Notes: a model not told the origin generated them from the letters alone. A stretch of DNA of 64,000 bases from Gonapodya prolifera JEL478 (GCA_001574975.1 KQ965860.1:57848-121847); one strand, 5' to 3'. Positions 43,977 to 63,211 are shown, numbered from the stretch's first letter. Numbers and translations are program-made.

Positions 43977-46942
43977 CTACAACTCGAACACGCCACCGAC
44001 GCTCTTGATCCCATCAAAAACAAACGTATCTACCACAGGCACATACTGCCCAGTGATGAGCTTGATGCACTCCTGGGACGCGATACCTCCGATAAGCGCC
44101 GCAATGGCGTGCAGCTCCGCAGCACCACAGCGGACACTGAGAATAAGTTGGTTGGTGGTCGATAGAAGAGTGTTGACAAGGAGTTCGAGCATAGAGTATA
44201 CATGAGTTGTCACTTTCACAATACTGGTGCGTCATACGCATGTACTTACGTCTCGTGCACATACTCGTCCGGCACAGTGACGCCCTGTGAACCCCAGTCC
44301 TTGAGCAGCTCCTGCACTTGTTTCTTAAGAAGTCGGATGTCCGGTTCCACTTCATCCGCTAGAACGCCGGGGAATCTGTGGTGGACATCGCGGAATCGGT
44401 CCACGGCGCGGAGTAGAACGTAGTGCAGGAAGGGACTATCTGGCTGCGAGAGATGACGAGCTGGAGTAGCGAGGAATTTTGTCAAGGGTGGTGCAAGGCG
44501 ACCACAGAACTAAAAGGCCACTCACCTGGCTCACCCGCCTCGACACCTGCTTCACCCAGCTCATCTTTCACCCTCTTATACCTCTTCACTACCACCTGGG
44601 CCGCGTTCTTACACCACCTCTCGATTTCCTCGTCCTTGACCTGTACAGACCCGACCCACTCCCGAGTCTCACCAACAGCGGGGGGTGGAGCCGAGTCGAT
44701 CGAGGAAGTAGAGGTGCTTCGAGGAAGGGAGTTGATCTGGGAGACGAGTGAGGCGACGCGGGCACGGATGGAGGCGAGGTCGGAGAGGTGTTTTTGGCGA
44801 TAACTAATAGACGTTGTGTGGTGAGGGTTCGGGTCGAAGAGTACGTTTTCAGAGATACGTGAGACGCCTCAAATCCGACATGGACTTACATGGTGGCCAA
44901 TTCGACGTACTTCCCCGTGTCAGCCTTCATGTCAGGCACGGAGCCCGGGTGGGGCAAGTATCCGGCACCCTCTTCACGTACAAAGTCCCTCACGGCGCGC
45001 GCAATAATCCAGAACGGGTGTGGTGGGGTCTATAGTGGATGCCGAGGTAGGGTAAGAGGGGAGGGTAGCATCCATTCGGTTCAGCTTTGACACAAACGGC
45101 AGTTGTAAATTTCGGGACAGCTTACCGCTCCAACAACCCCGACTTTGTCGCACTCGGGGTCCTCCAACACGTTTCTCGCGTTTCGCGGTATTTCATATTT
45201 CCCGCAGGCACGGTACGCCTGTCCCGACGCCTCGACAAAGTTCTCTTCCCGGTTCAGGTCGTGCGACATGGACAGAACCAGCTTTTTGAGGGGCGACGCC
45301 GTGGGAGGGGTCGTTGGGTTCTAGTGTACCAGGGAGCGCAAACGAGTAGGACTTCATCAGACATGGCGAAGTCCGCGTTGGTAGCTCAAACACACCTCCT
45401 TCTTCCACTTCTCCATGGCCTTGCACAGGATCACGACAAACGGCACTCCCGTCCTAGCGTGGTCGTCTAGAGCTTCAAGGTTGACTGAGTCCACGAGGGC
45501 TTGGAGAGCGGGGAAGGGAGTTTGGAGACGGAGGTCAGGTGTGGGAGTGTGGGGGTCGATGACTGGATGAGACGGAGAGAATGAGCAAGGAGGGAGCGCA
45601 TTTTGTGTGGCGGGGAGAGGAAAAGTCACGTGCGAGTTTAATAACGATACATCTGATGAGAAACACAAGTTACCGACTACCCACCTCTGTGCTCCTTCCG
45701 TCCGACTCTGACCATCCCCGCCAAGCCGTAGCTCCTGACCATCACGAGCGGCACGTTCCTTTCCCACAGCAAGTCCTCCAAACTTGCGACCTCCTTTTCC
45801 GACAACAAGCCCGACGTGGACTGTGGGTTTGGAGTCGATGGGGAAGGCGTGCTGGATCCCACAGGCGGCGTAGACGACGCAGAGGACGACGGACCGGGAG
45901 AGTTGTGATTGCAGAGGATGACGAGGTGGAAGCGGAGGAAGAAGGACGGGTTGGTGGAGAGGAGGGTGGAGGGTGACTAGAGACAGCATGAGGTTTCCAA
46001 CGAGCTACGGGCGTCTCTATTTCTCGACAAACCCACTTCTCCCACCCACTCCCCTGCAACGTCCTCGTTCATTTCCCTGAGTCGTTCTGCGACGACTTTG
46101 GCGCGTGGTTTCCCGACGTCCTCTGGGTCGACGAAGAAGTTGGAGCCGAGGTCGGAGGGAAGGACGGGCGAGGGGTCGAGGATGGTGAAGGAGGCAATGC
46201 CTGGACAGGAAAGTGGAGAAAGAAGTGTGGGTTAGACAGGACTGGCGCGGTTCAATTCGGTTCAAAGAAAGTGCCAGGGATATGGCTTGTATGTGGTGAC
46301 AAGGGCGAATCCAAAAAGAACATTCACTGAAAGATTCAATTCCGTATTATATTGTCCATTTGCTTCACCTGAGTGTCCCCTCCAAAGGCACCTTTCGCAG
46401 GTTCCGTAACTCGTGGGTTTCAACTATGTCCTTCCAGTCTTCGTCAAGTCGACCTTGCTCACCCGGCAATACCAAGTTCTTCAAAATCTCTGCTCCTGTA
46501 GCGTTCCCGTTGATGAGAAGGACGTGGGAGGATTCGAGCGCGGCTTGGCCATGGGCACCCCATAGACTGACCACAAGAAACCACCGCACGGGAACGAGGG
46601 TAGAACGATACGAAGGAATCAGAAGAGAGGAAAGAAAGGCTAGTGCTTCTGGCGCAAGATAGCCCGGCTCGCGCTCTGAATTGTGCTGCAAATCCAATGA
46701 CTGTTCCTTCCCACCACCAAGCACTGTCCGCGGTACAATCGCTCGCCTCCCATTCACGACGATTTTGAGCAGTTGAGCATCAAAATTTTCATTTGTTCCT
46801 TCCTTTTACAGATCCGCTTTGCGTTCGGGAATGACCGGATATCTTCGCATCGGCGCCATTTTCATCGCTGGGTGTCTGACGGTTCAACATACCGCAGCTG
46901 TCTGTCGTATCTCTGCTGTTTCTTGTCTGGTGGATGACTCAT
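43977..46942 (-). CDS. ULA1: NEDD8-activating enzyme E1 regulatory subunit (APPBP1/Ula1)
   Basis: Partner of Uba3 in the heterodimeric E1 that activates the ubiquitin-like protein NEDD8/Rub1 for cullin modification. ATG 46942 gives [17 protein letters not shown]; a 326-nt first intron (46892-46567) then leads to [20 protein letters not shown] and [14 protein letters not shown]. Later exons have [39 protein letters not shown], the [14 protein letters not shown] strand, [49 protein letters not shown] and [16 protein letters not shown]. The C-terminus has [20 protein letters not shown] and [13 protein letters not shown]. All blocks occur in the family order. As expected for this subunit, the catalytic cysteine of Uba3-type E1s is absent. 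At least ten small exons are present; the middle ones are placed by frame only. Confidence 0.93.
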
Positions 46943-48887
<1,945 letters not shown>

Positions 48888-50174
48888 GGGTTAGGCGGAC
48901 GAGCGTGTGACATTGTATGAGGATCATCGAATGCACTTATTTTGTGGAGCCCGCGGAGAATGTGTGTCTTGGCTGCGAAATGCCCATCTGCAAAAGCAGA
49001 ACCTTATGTGATGTCGAAATACAGTTGAAACCACACTCAACGAGATTAAGCAAGTCACTCTCACGACGAGGAGTATCATCCCACATCGAAAAAAGATGCT
49101 GCTTATGCCGGAGACTTGGCAGAAAGAAGCGGAGTGTTGGGACACGGTGGAGGAACGGTGGGAGAACACAGCTGAGTATGTCAACGATACGACGTGAAGA
49201 TACCAGTTTGGAATGTGAAAACATTTAATCACACGCATAGCTAGAAATACAGCATTTGTAAACAAATGAGAACACAGCAATCGAAAATTGATCTCCTCTT
49301 CATCCATTTCCAAAGTTGCAAGGTTAAGGTTCTGTGAAAGAGCGAGGAACATGAGAATCGACTATTCAGCGCTATGAGCCGTTCGCCATTGAGTTTATCA
49401 ACGCTCAGAACACGCCACGGGAACGCCGCTCGTTGTGGTGTTCCATAAGTCGCGTAGAACACTCAACGGCATCCAAATGTCCAAAGTCCCTTGATTCCTC
49501 TTTGCCTGTCCACCTCAAATTCGCCGTCCTTGCTGCCCGCTGCCGTCCATCCAATCCTCTGTTCTGTACAAAGTCGAAACCAACCATCTGGATTGGTTGG
49601 AGCCAAGCTCCACCCTGTGTCTCTGCGGGCAATGCAGCATGGGCATTAGGCGCAGATTTACAGCCAGTCTTTCGCCATGGACCGGCGATTCAGACTCTAG
49701 ATGCTCGGACTGGGCGTGGACAACTATGACGGCAGGCACAGTTCACAGGTGACCTCATTGAGGCCTGGAGCCGTTGAAGAAGAAAATTATTTCTTGCCGC
49801 GTCTACTCGTTGCTTCCCCCAAGGCATCTGACGGAAATTGTTGTGGGTAGCTTCGGTCATGATCAGCACAAACGCTTCTTTACCAACGACATTCTCGTGA
49901 GAAAACGTGATTAAAATACAAGGCAGTTCGAATTGTGAACTGCGGAATTCTATTAAGTATCTGTTCTCAAGGTCTCAGATCTTATAATGCAATATTAGTA
50001 CAGTACAGTTTCGTTTCCCCAAACCTTGATAAGTGAGTGTTTTCTGGCTGTTCCACTTTTTTTTTTTTTTTTTTTTTTTTTGCCTAAAGTGGGAATGGGA
50101 TACTGAACTGAATTACATATTGTAATGAGAGCCGGTTCGGTCCAACACTCGACTCTTTCCCCACTCCAGAGAAT
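48888..50174. other. Gene-poor stretch with a long T run
   Basis: The left 220 bases are RPL10 3' flank (the part that recurs at 52.7-52.9 kb). No gene is supported in the rest; short frames on both strands lack motifs. A 35-base T run lies at 50057-50091. Confidence 0.4.
50057..50091. repeat. 35-base homopolymer of T
   Basis: Uninterrupted T run, by far the longest homopolymer in the window. It could be a simple-sequence tract or the poly(A) end of a minus-strand retroposed copy, whose body would lie to the right; I see no such copy. Confidence 0.9.
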
Positions 50175-52590
50175 ATGGACGAAGCACGGTCGCTCGGTGC
50201 TGCGAAGCCACAAGAATACGAACACAACTTCATTGTTAATACCACAGACGAACTTATTACAATCGCCGCTATCGTATGGACATGGGCGGATACGTCTTTG
50301 CGCGGCGATTCTCCGTTTCGCGGCAGAGGTTTCACAAACCGAGTGAGTCTTCGATTGTAACACTGCCATTTGCATTGCGATTGATTGCAGCTGCACCCTT
50401 ACAGAACGGACGGAGCGGCTATCTGCGGGTCACGCCAGTCGATGGCTCGGCGGCCCCTAGTCTGGACGAGATTCAGAGTTCTCTCTCGGACGCATTCATG
50501 GCAGTTATTGGGCGCCAGAGACCGAACCACGTGACGCTCACTCTCTTGGATGCGCCACCACCGCACACGAAACCTGCCACGGACCTCCGAGAGCGCTTGT
50601 ACATTCAAGCTCCCACCGGAATGGAGTTGCCTGAGATTGCTGACCTCGTTCAGAGAGGCGCCGATCAACTTGGTTGTTCGGTTGCGTTTACTGCCATGAA
50701 AGTTGGTCAAAACGGTGGCAGCCACGAGAGTCCATTGGAAGGCAGTAATCTCATCGATACACGGAAATGTTGAGAATCGCCCCAATTTCGCCAACAAGGT
50801 CTGGTACCGGTTTGTATCACAGCCGCTTGGCGCTCTGATTTATGCTTAACGCCCATCCCACCTTGTGTGACAGGCACTTCTTGAATAAAGTTTTTTGTAC
50901 CGATGTGTTACCGCAAGGTGAGAGCTCGCCTATTTTCGAAACGGCATGGTATCAGCATTTATAACCGTTTTTGCGTCTATTTAAGGGCAAGAACTGGAAT
51001 GGCCGGCCTCAAGACACCCCGAGACTGTACCAAAGGCAAGCATGGAACATGGATACATATGTGTGACTGTGACTTTATGCTTTTTCTTTCCTTTTCGAAG
51101 GTTCTTCGGAATATGGCGGAAGAAGAAAACACAAAAGATGAAGTCTGTTTGGACAAGGGGAAGAAGGTAGCGTCGTACCTCTTTCATTTATCCTTCATGT
51201 TAACCGCATGTTTTTTTGGTCGATTTTCAAGGTTGTGTGGGATGACACGCAAGATGAAAAGGTTCATGACAGGTGTCATGAGACGGTAGGCCACTCTCGC
51301 CTTGCACAGATGGCCTCAGGTTCTAAAGAAAAGTTTTGGAAATTGCAAATAGCAGCCAGTCAACCGCAAGAGAGTCAACAAAGAGTCCAACTGGTGGAGC
51401 GAGATCGACGCTTGGCCCGCTTTCAAGCAGCCAGCTCATCTCAGCGCAATGCCCCGTTGTTCTGGAGCGCCTGCGGCGCCAAAACGACTGAACAAACGGA
51501 GCGCAGCCGAAAATCAGGACACGATTGTTGTCCGTGGAGGCCAAGCGCGATTCGTCGGAAAAGGGGAAGGTGGTCTGGTGAGGCAACCCCTCTCTCGATA
51601 GGGAAATTTGATTTTCACTGAAATCGCCGTGTTCTGCTCCCTTTGGGAGCCCCCGCAAAAGAGGAGGAAGCGTGTTCGGAAGCTTTTTCTCATAGATCTC
51701 CCAATAGAGTAAGCCTTGACAAACTTCTGCGCTTTGTTTTACGTGTACTTACATCTCGTTAGAATTCTGGTGCTTATCTTCGGAAGAATGCACATAAAAT
51801 CGCTTGGCCGGATGGAGCGGACTTGCAGGGGTTTAAAGCCCTCATGCAATCCAATCCGTGAGTTACCAGTCACACAATTCACTCCTCATTTGCTTTCATT
51901 TGGTCATTTTTACAGGTCGAGTGGATGGTGGAGGAACTGGCGCCGGTTCCTATTCCCAGGGAAGATCTGAGTTCCGCTGGAGGACGGCAAGTTCTTGGAG
52001 ATTGTTCTTCCAGGGAGCCGTCTGCGCGCTTGCAAGATGTGTCAACGGGTCCCTTGGTCGTGAGTGTAGTTATCATGATTCCAAAACTGAGACGATTACC
52101 GAGCTTGATCACAATGAAGAGTTGATTGTCTTCGGCTCGATTGGCTTCTAAGGATCTGGATCTGCCAAGGTGCCACAGCATTCGGATGAAGGAAGTGCAA
52201 AGGCTCAAATACTGGTTAGTTGAGTTGCTTTTGTATGTATCTTCCACTTTTAAGCTAACTTGACCAATGAATAGGCCTTCCAGCGAACGTGAAATTGCCT
52301 ACTTCCATATGGCCTATATAATGGACCGATACTGCAAGATAGGGTGGACCATGAGCGTCAATTGATTCCGAAACGAAGTGAGCTTGCGCGGTTAGTGGTT
52401 TTTGCTGGTTTTCGTCTCATGTCATCTCATGGGTTTTGGCTCCAGTGACGGGATCTATGGCGAAAGGGTCCGTCGAGAATGGATTAAACAACAGCTCTCA
52501 AATTACGCAAATTCCAAGGGAGTTGCAGAAAAACATCTTCAGTATTCGAAACGAAGTGGCAACACTCGAGTGTGGGAACTGCCTCAATTT
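50175..52590 (+). CDS. Unrecognised multi-exon gene(s), partly disrupted
   Basis: Several coding-like pieces on the plus strand, not assignable to a family. ATG 50175 starts MDEARSLGAAKPQEYEHNFI with a donor at 50342. After an acceptor at about 50403 an exon reads YLRVTPVDGSAAPSLDEIQS and LRERLYIQAPTGMELPEIAD. A second start, ATG near 51113 (MAEEENTKDEVCLDKGKK), splices to VVWDDTQDEKVHDRCHE and FWKLQIAASQPQESQQRVQL. Later pieces are NSGAYLRKNAHKIAWPDGAD and VEWMVEELAPVPIPREDLSS, which are one base out of phase across an otherwise good intron (51858-51915). A final piece (VDHERQLIPKRSELARL) follows an in-frame TGA near 52290. There may be two genes, and one may be decaying. Confidence 0.35.
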
Positions 52591-52599
52591 TAGATTCAC

Positions 52600-52910
52600 A
52601 TGATGGAGCGTATGGAAGTGGAGCGTAAATCAAGTTTCTCGCCGCGAAGGGACCTGTTTTGAATGAAGGAGAAGGAGGAAGCGGGGGTTTATGGTTTGAG
52701 GGTTACTTGTGGAGGATGTGTTAACATTGCATGAGGATTATCGAATGCACTTATTTTGTGGAGAGTGAAGACTGATGGGATGTGGTTTCTGGCTGTAAAG
52801 TGTCCGGTCCGACCGTTTACAAATGTACGTAGTACAAATTGGAACCACCCTCCGAGATCGAATTTGCCATTCTCACCGACGACGGCGAGTATCTTCCCGC
52901 ATCAAATAAG
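52600..52910 (+). pseudogene. Truncated copy of the RPL10 last exon and 3' flank
   Basis: Matches about 48790-49100 in the same orientation. GCGGGGGTTTATGGTTTGAGG corresponds to the RPL10 stop region, and GAGGATTATCGAATGCACTTATTTTGTGGAG to its 3' flank. Numerous substitutions and small indels are present. The coding part reads KFLAAKGPV... where RPL10 has KYLAEKGPL..., then loses the frame. No upstream RPL10 exons are present, and the copy includes flank beyond the gene, so it is a genomic segmental copy, not a retrocopy. Confidence 0.8.
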
Positions 52911-52991
52911 GATACATAGATACATAAATTACTCTGAAGCTCTAGAGTAAAGATACATAGCTGCTTCCAAACCATGAGCCTGCTCAATAAA

Positions 52992-54713
52992 TTATCGGAA
53001 ACAAGGCCTGCCCAAGCACTGGTCCATCGTGACGAACCGCCACTGTCCATTGGCACGCAGCATGGGCACAACCTGGTTTATCACCTCAGCGACCCGCGCC
53101 AGGCGGTCGTGCATCAGGGGAAGGATGTTTCCGCTGCGAGGGCGAGAGGGAGAGAGGGCGAGAGGGTGTCGGGTGAGTTGGTCACAAACGCATCCGTCAA
53201 TCGGAGGAGTGGACGACGAGAACACTTACTTCCCGGGCCCCGGTGCCGCCGCATCGCGGAACACGGTCACGCTGGCCGCGACGTCATCCTCGTGGCGCCA
53301 GTCATTGGTGTCGTAATTCCACAGCACGGCAGCGCTGTAGCCCAGGTTGCGGAACACGTTGAGAACGCGGTCGGTGTAGTAGCCCTGGTGGGGGGAGGAA
53401 ACGTGACGTATCATGGGCAGGTCAGCTGGGCGTTGTGAAAGGGTGACAGAAGAGACAGATGACTCACGTAAGGTGGTCGGACAAAGTACGGTCGTCGGCC
53501 AATGTACCCCGCGATTGCGTTCTCAACCTGCTGGACTTCGCTTGCGATAGCGTCGTCGGATCCGAGTAGGGTAAGGTCGGGGTGGGTCCACGTACTGTGC
53601 AAAGGCTCCGTGACGTAAGTGTTTCGCAGACAGTCCCGGACGATGGTACTCACTGGACCCCAATGCAGTGCCCTGCGTTCGCCATACGCGTGATGATGTA
53701 CTGGCCGTACTGGCTTGCGACGTCGACTCCCCTGGAATACGTCAAGATAAGTGGGGTGACGTCGCTAGGTGGAGAGGATGGCTTACCATGTCGTTTTTCC
53801 GTTGATGAAGAAAGTGGCTTTGATTCCCAGTTGGTCCAGGAGGTCAAGAAGACCTTGCGTGAACTCGGTTGGACCGTCTTTGGCAGAGAGAATCATCAGT
53901 GGAAGGCTGACGTGTCCGTGAAAAGCACACTTACCATCGAACGTCAGCGCCACCATTCCAGGCTGAACGCATTGGGTCTCGATAGCTTTTGTGAATGTAG
54001 ATTCAGGTTTGTGCAACATTCGGTACGTTTGAACTGTCGAGCGAACTCACAGAAGAAAGGAGCAGGCACAGGCGGTGGAGGTGCCGCAGTGGTGGTTGTA
54101 GGTCGCACGGTGCTGCTGCTCGCTTGCAGTGAACTTGACGGTGCCGCGGTGGTGCTGGAACTTGCGGCGGGGGTCGTCGTTAGGTCGGAACTCGCTAAGA
54201 TCGCGGATGAGGTGCGAGCACTGCAACAGATGTGAAACTAGTTCTTCAACAAAAGAATCGTATAATTCGAGCTCACATTGTAGCAGAGCGGGTGGAAGTG
54301 GCTCCTGTTCGACTTGTGGACCTCGAAGCCGAACTCGGAAGAGTGAGGGGTGTCGCCCCACCTTCGGCAGCCGCAAGCTGCCCATCTGCCGTGGAGTTCC
54401 CCGAGTCTCCGCGTCGAGAGAGCACGACACCCAGAACCACGCCGCCTGCAATCAACACCGCGAACAAGATTCCCATGCCCAGATACAATCCGCGACCTTT
54501 CCGCCGCGGGACCTCCCTGCCCGGTTTTCCGCCAAACCCAGTGGCGGCATTCGATCCCCACGGCGCACGGCCCAGCCTGATTGAGTTGTTGTTGAAAACC
54601 GAAGGGGCAGAGGGCGCGCTGTGTCCCAGCTGCACGGGTCCCGAGTACTCGCTGTAGTCGTCGTTGTGGCCCTGCGCCGACGGCTCGCGGGACTGCCAGC
54701 TCTGCGATGCCAT
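52992..54713 (-). CDS. Membrane-anchored chitin deacetylase (NodB domain, CE4)
   Basis: Converts chitin to chitosan at the cell surface. ATG 54713 starts a cytoplasmic tail of about 74 residues, then one helix (GLYLGMGILFAVLIAGGVVL, residues about 75-98), making a type II membrane protein. A Ser/Thr/Ala-rich linker (54330-54060) follows. The NodB domain has motif 1 VALTFDDGPTEF (catalytic Asp pair, split by an intron), KATFFINGK, motif 2 HTWTHPDL (metal-binding histidines), motif 3 RPYFVRPPYG and the later WNYDTNDWRH. The last exon has GNILPLMHDRL in place of the usual LHHD and ends LGRPCFR. Eight exons fit with consistent phases. The cell-wall role fits a chitin-walled fungus. Confidence 0.92.
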
Positions 54714-54925
54714 CGACAGGCGGTGGAAACAGAGATCCTTCTTTGCCGGCCTCAAAACTGAGCGCCACCTCCTGCGGTCGCCCCTCTTCTGGAATGAATG
54801 AATTTTTATGAATTCTCCCCCCTCTTCCTTTCTTCCCACCATTATAGCTACGCACAAGAGTGTGAGAAATAATTTTTTATTGTGACTTCGTGGTCGTCGT
54901 CGGCGACAAGTCTGGTCTGCCTTCT

Positions 54926-56265
54926 TCATTCTCGATTCTGGTAGCTTCTTTCCGGGGATACAGGTTCACCGAATCCGCTTTGAATATCAATGTTCGAGTT
55001 CTTTTCCTTGTATACTCTGATCCTCGCCATTCCCGGTAGCGTAGTGGACCCGGTTCCTTCAGGCTTTCGTTTGGAGAGTTCGATGCCGCTCCCGTTTGCC
55101 CCGCTTGGAATGGTCGTTGCATCGGGATTGCGCAGCTTGCGGAGTTCATTCGCAAATTGCTTCATGTACCCGCAATCTTGTGTTGTGGGGAAGAGTACAC
55201 AAGTCAGATGTCAGACGCCAGACGTTTCGATGCCCTTTGCACAACTTACAGATGAAATCTTTCAGAACCTGTCCTCCAAAAACGAGGGCGAAAAAGTACA
55301 CCGGACCTTGCTTGCTGAACTGTGGGGTTGGAGTATGTACGTTTGGCATGCCACCAAACGCTCATGCGCGGGTACAGTTCACTCACAGAGTCCCGAAACG
55401 CGTGAGTTACTCCATCAACAAGAAGAACCCCAATAGAGTTTCCAAAGAGCTTGAGCGTAGCAGTCACCTTGTTCGCCTGTTGGTTTCCTGGCACATTTTC
55501 GAGTTGGCGTAGTGTCCTCGAAGATAGTAGATGTGCAGACCGATGAATACGAAGCACATTATTGGCACCGAGGCCGAATAGAAGATGTTGAACCACTGGA
55601 GTTGCGGGGTGAGTTTCGGGGCGCATAGATGTGGAAGGGCGCGGACGTAGGCTGAAATACCGCATGACCTGTGGAGAACAATGTGTTCAAACTTCAAGCG
55701 TGGAATGCCGAAGCGTTAGTAGCGTACCCGGCGTTCCCCGCAAAAGCCAATGCGACCAAAAAGGCGACGAGAGTGCCGATGTAACATCTTTCCCAGACAG
55801 TGCCCATATTCTCAGCGCGAAGGTGACCCAGGAGGCCAGTTTGCTGAACAAAAAGATAAAGCAACCGAGGCTGTGAGGTCGTTGGCGAGGGTCAAGCGTG
55901 CAGGTCGTTGGTTGTCTTGTGCCTTCAACGCACGACGAATCAGGAAAACTGCTTACCTCTGAAGCGGTTCACAAACTTGATTATTTCCAAGAAAGGATAC
56001 CAGCGCGGTCAAGGTCCCCAAAATAAGGGACAAACTACCCAACACTTTCATCACGTTTGTCATCAGGTGCATGTCGCTCAGAAATTGAATGACGATCACA
56101 AGCTGGCTTAGAAAGCTGACGACGAATGGGGCAAATCAGACTGTGGGCTTGAAGCACTAGCGGCCATCGCGCCTCGTTGACGAACCTGCCCATAATGATT
56201 GAGTTGACATAGATTTGGAGATCCATCGAGACGTCAGGTGGGACTGCATTGTCCAAGGTGGTCAT
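54926..56265 (-). pseudogene. Multi-pass membrane protein (about six helices), frame breaks
   Basis: ATG 56265 starts MTTLDNAVPPDVSMDLQIYV. Exon 2 (56115-55957) has a helix pair around LVIVIQFLSDMHLM and VLGSLSLILGTLTALVSFLG. Next come SLGCFIFLFSKLASWVTFAL and, in a different frame, CYIGTLVAFLVALAFAGNAG; then WFNIFYSASVPIMCFVFIGL and, after another frame change, LFGNSIGVLLVDGVTHAF and VYFFALVFGGQVLKDFI. The C-terminal tail is polar and ends at 54926 (SPERSYQNRE). The two frame changes are not explained by introns of plausible length, so the copy is either damaged or carries two one-base errors. Layout resembles fungal multi-helix surface proteins; family not identified. Confidence 0.5.
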
Positions 56266-56648
56266 TTTCGGGCGATCCCGCTTGCCGAGACCAGTACAAA
56301 GTGCAGTTTGCTGCTGTGTGTTGCCTTCGATCGCGAAGCTCCCTCACGCGATCGTCCTTCAAAGACTTCATTGCTGGGGGGAGAAGACACACTGAGGTGC
56401 ACTCTTGTGTAATATGATGTAGTGTGAATGGGCGATAGCCTGGGCCAATGAATGGTTTTTCAGGTGAACTGAGATATCGAGTTCGAGCCACATTTTGAAG
56501 GACCGCACCATAACGAGAACAAAATACGATTACACTGATAATCAACAAGAAATAGTTCCATTCTATGGCTACACACAGATCCGCCTCTTTATCTTGTGTC
56601 TACAATCAATACCGCGCGGTACCACGTCCTTTGTTCATGTGCTCAATG

Positions 56649-58654
<2,006 letters not shown>

Positions 58655-59886
58655 CTTTCGTTATGAAGGCTGCTCGAGGATTTGTTGTCGGAAACTGGCA
58701 GCTTTTATCTTCACCCCACAGTTTGATCGCGCCTCGGCGGCAGCGACGACCTACTTCCCTGGATTATTCGAAGTCGCAAGAATCGTGAATACGTGATACT
58801 GATGAAAAGACAGCTGAAAACGGTTTTCCTTCTGTTTCGTCACCGTTTCTTCCTTTTGGGGACGTGGCGCTACCCGAGGCCAGGCAACTGAACAGGTGAT
58901 TCGCAGCACTAGAAGGCCGTTCCAAGCTCCATGTAATAGCGCGCAACGACAATCCATAATCCTTTGACGTCCCCGCACCTCGATAGATTCTGTCGGTGTC
59001 GGCGCAACTTACCAGGGAGTGGGGAGTGAGGAACCGCAGCGTCGGAGGTTGCGGTTGACGGCGGACCGACGAGTTTGCTTCCACTCAAAGACTGCCAGGA
59101 ATCCCTGGCACGTCTTCTCCTTTAGATGTGTGCTGCCTTGGAGAAATTCTTGGGAGCAGTACTGAGTAGTACCTCCAGTAGCCTCTCAGTTAGTCCGACG
59201 CCGAACTTGGCACATGTGCGGGTGACGGCCAAGGTTGAGAGAAAAACCCAACAACGATGGAGCGGGAAACTGTAACTGCAGCAGCCGTCTTCAGCCGACG
59301 TGGTGCCGACCTCGTCTGTATCGACCCTCTCAGTCCGCAGCACGTTCCCTTCGCAGAACTTAAAATCAGATTTCCACCTTCATTGATAATCGCTGAGAGC
59401 ATAAAATTTATTTGGAAAGTTTCTGGATGTTTGAAAGCGGTAAGTGAACCAAGAATGGGAGGAAGAAGGGAGGCTTGAAGGGGGGAAGCAGACGTCTAAT
59501 TGAATTAATATCTTTTGGCAGGGTGACAGGCAGCTATGAAAATAAGACCCATTTCCCCAATTCAAGAACGCTGCCTCCATTTGTGGTGGAAACTGCTGCT
59601 TAAATGTTCACGCTTCTTCTGTCCCGTTTCAAGTATGAGGTACAAATTCAAACCTATCCACGAAATCTTTCAGAGGATCAACCCCAGGGCAAATGGAGGA
59701 TATAAATAGTGAGCAGGACTCCTTGTGGTGTTGTGATTGTCGAGACTCCCGTCACAAACCCGTGCCACACTAGCACCAGCACACCCCATCTCCCCGTAAC
59801 TTTTCTCTTCACTCGTCTGGAACCTTTCCAATTAATCCCCCCATTTCGACACTCCTCGACACATCCCCACTCATTTCCATCCGGCA
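58655..59886. other. Divergent intergenic stretch between LCB2 and ARG5,6
   Basis: Holds both promoters. No protein gene is supported; frames at 58764-59084 and 59122-59402 lack motifs. A TATA element for ARG5,6 is at 59701. Confidence 0.4.
59701..59709 (+). promoter_or_regulatory. TATA box of ARG5,6
   Basis: TATAAATAG, a strong TATA consensus, about 186 bases upstream of the ATG at 59887. Confidence 0.55.
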
Positions 59887-62909
<3,023 letters not shown>

Positions 62910-63211
62910 GAGAATGAGCCTGGTGGGAATAGTGCCCAGTGGTCCTGATTGTTTAGCTGGAAGATGGGTTGTTGTTTTTTTATGTACAGGGTCTCTATAC
63001 CGTAGAGTTTGGAACTGAAATTTATAAAGCTTAGATGTATCAGCGTTGCTCCCAGGCCCTCGTGTGCAGAAGAGATGTGGCCATTGGTTTGGAACAAAGG
63101 ACCCATATCAACAAAATGACATGTTGGCTTTTCAGCATTTTCAACCATTCCCACACATGTTCTGGAAAAACAGCTTAAATTTAAGGACCATTATTTTTAA
63201 CCGTTGAAAAG
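62910..63211. other. Intergenic stretch after ARG5,6
   Basis: ARG5,6 3' flank grading into visibly AT-richer sequence. Nothing recognised. Confidence 0.4.
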
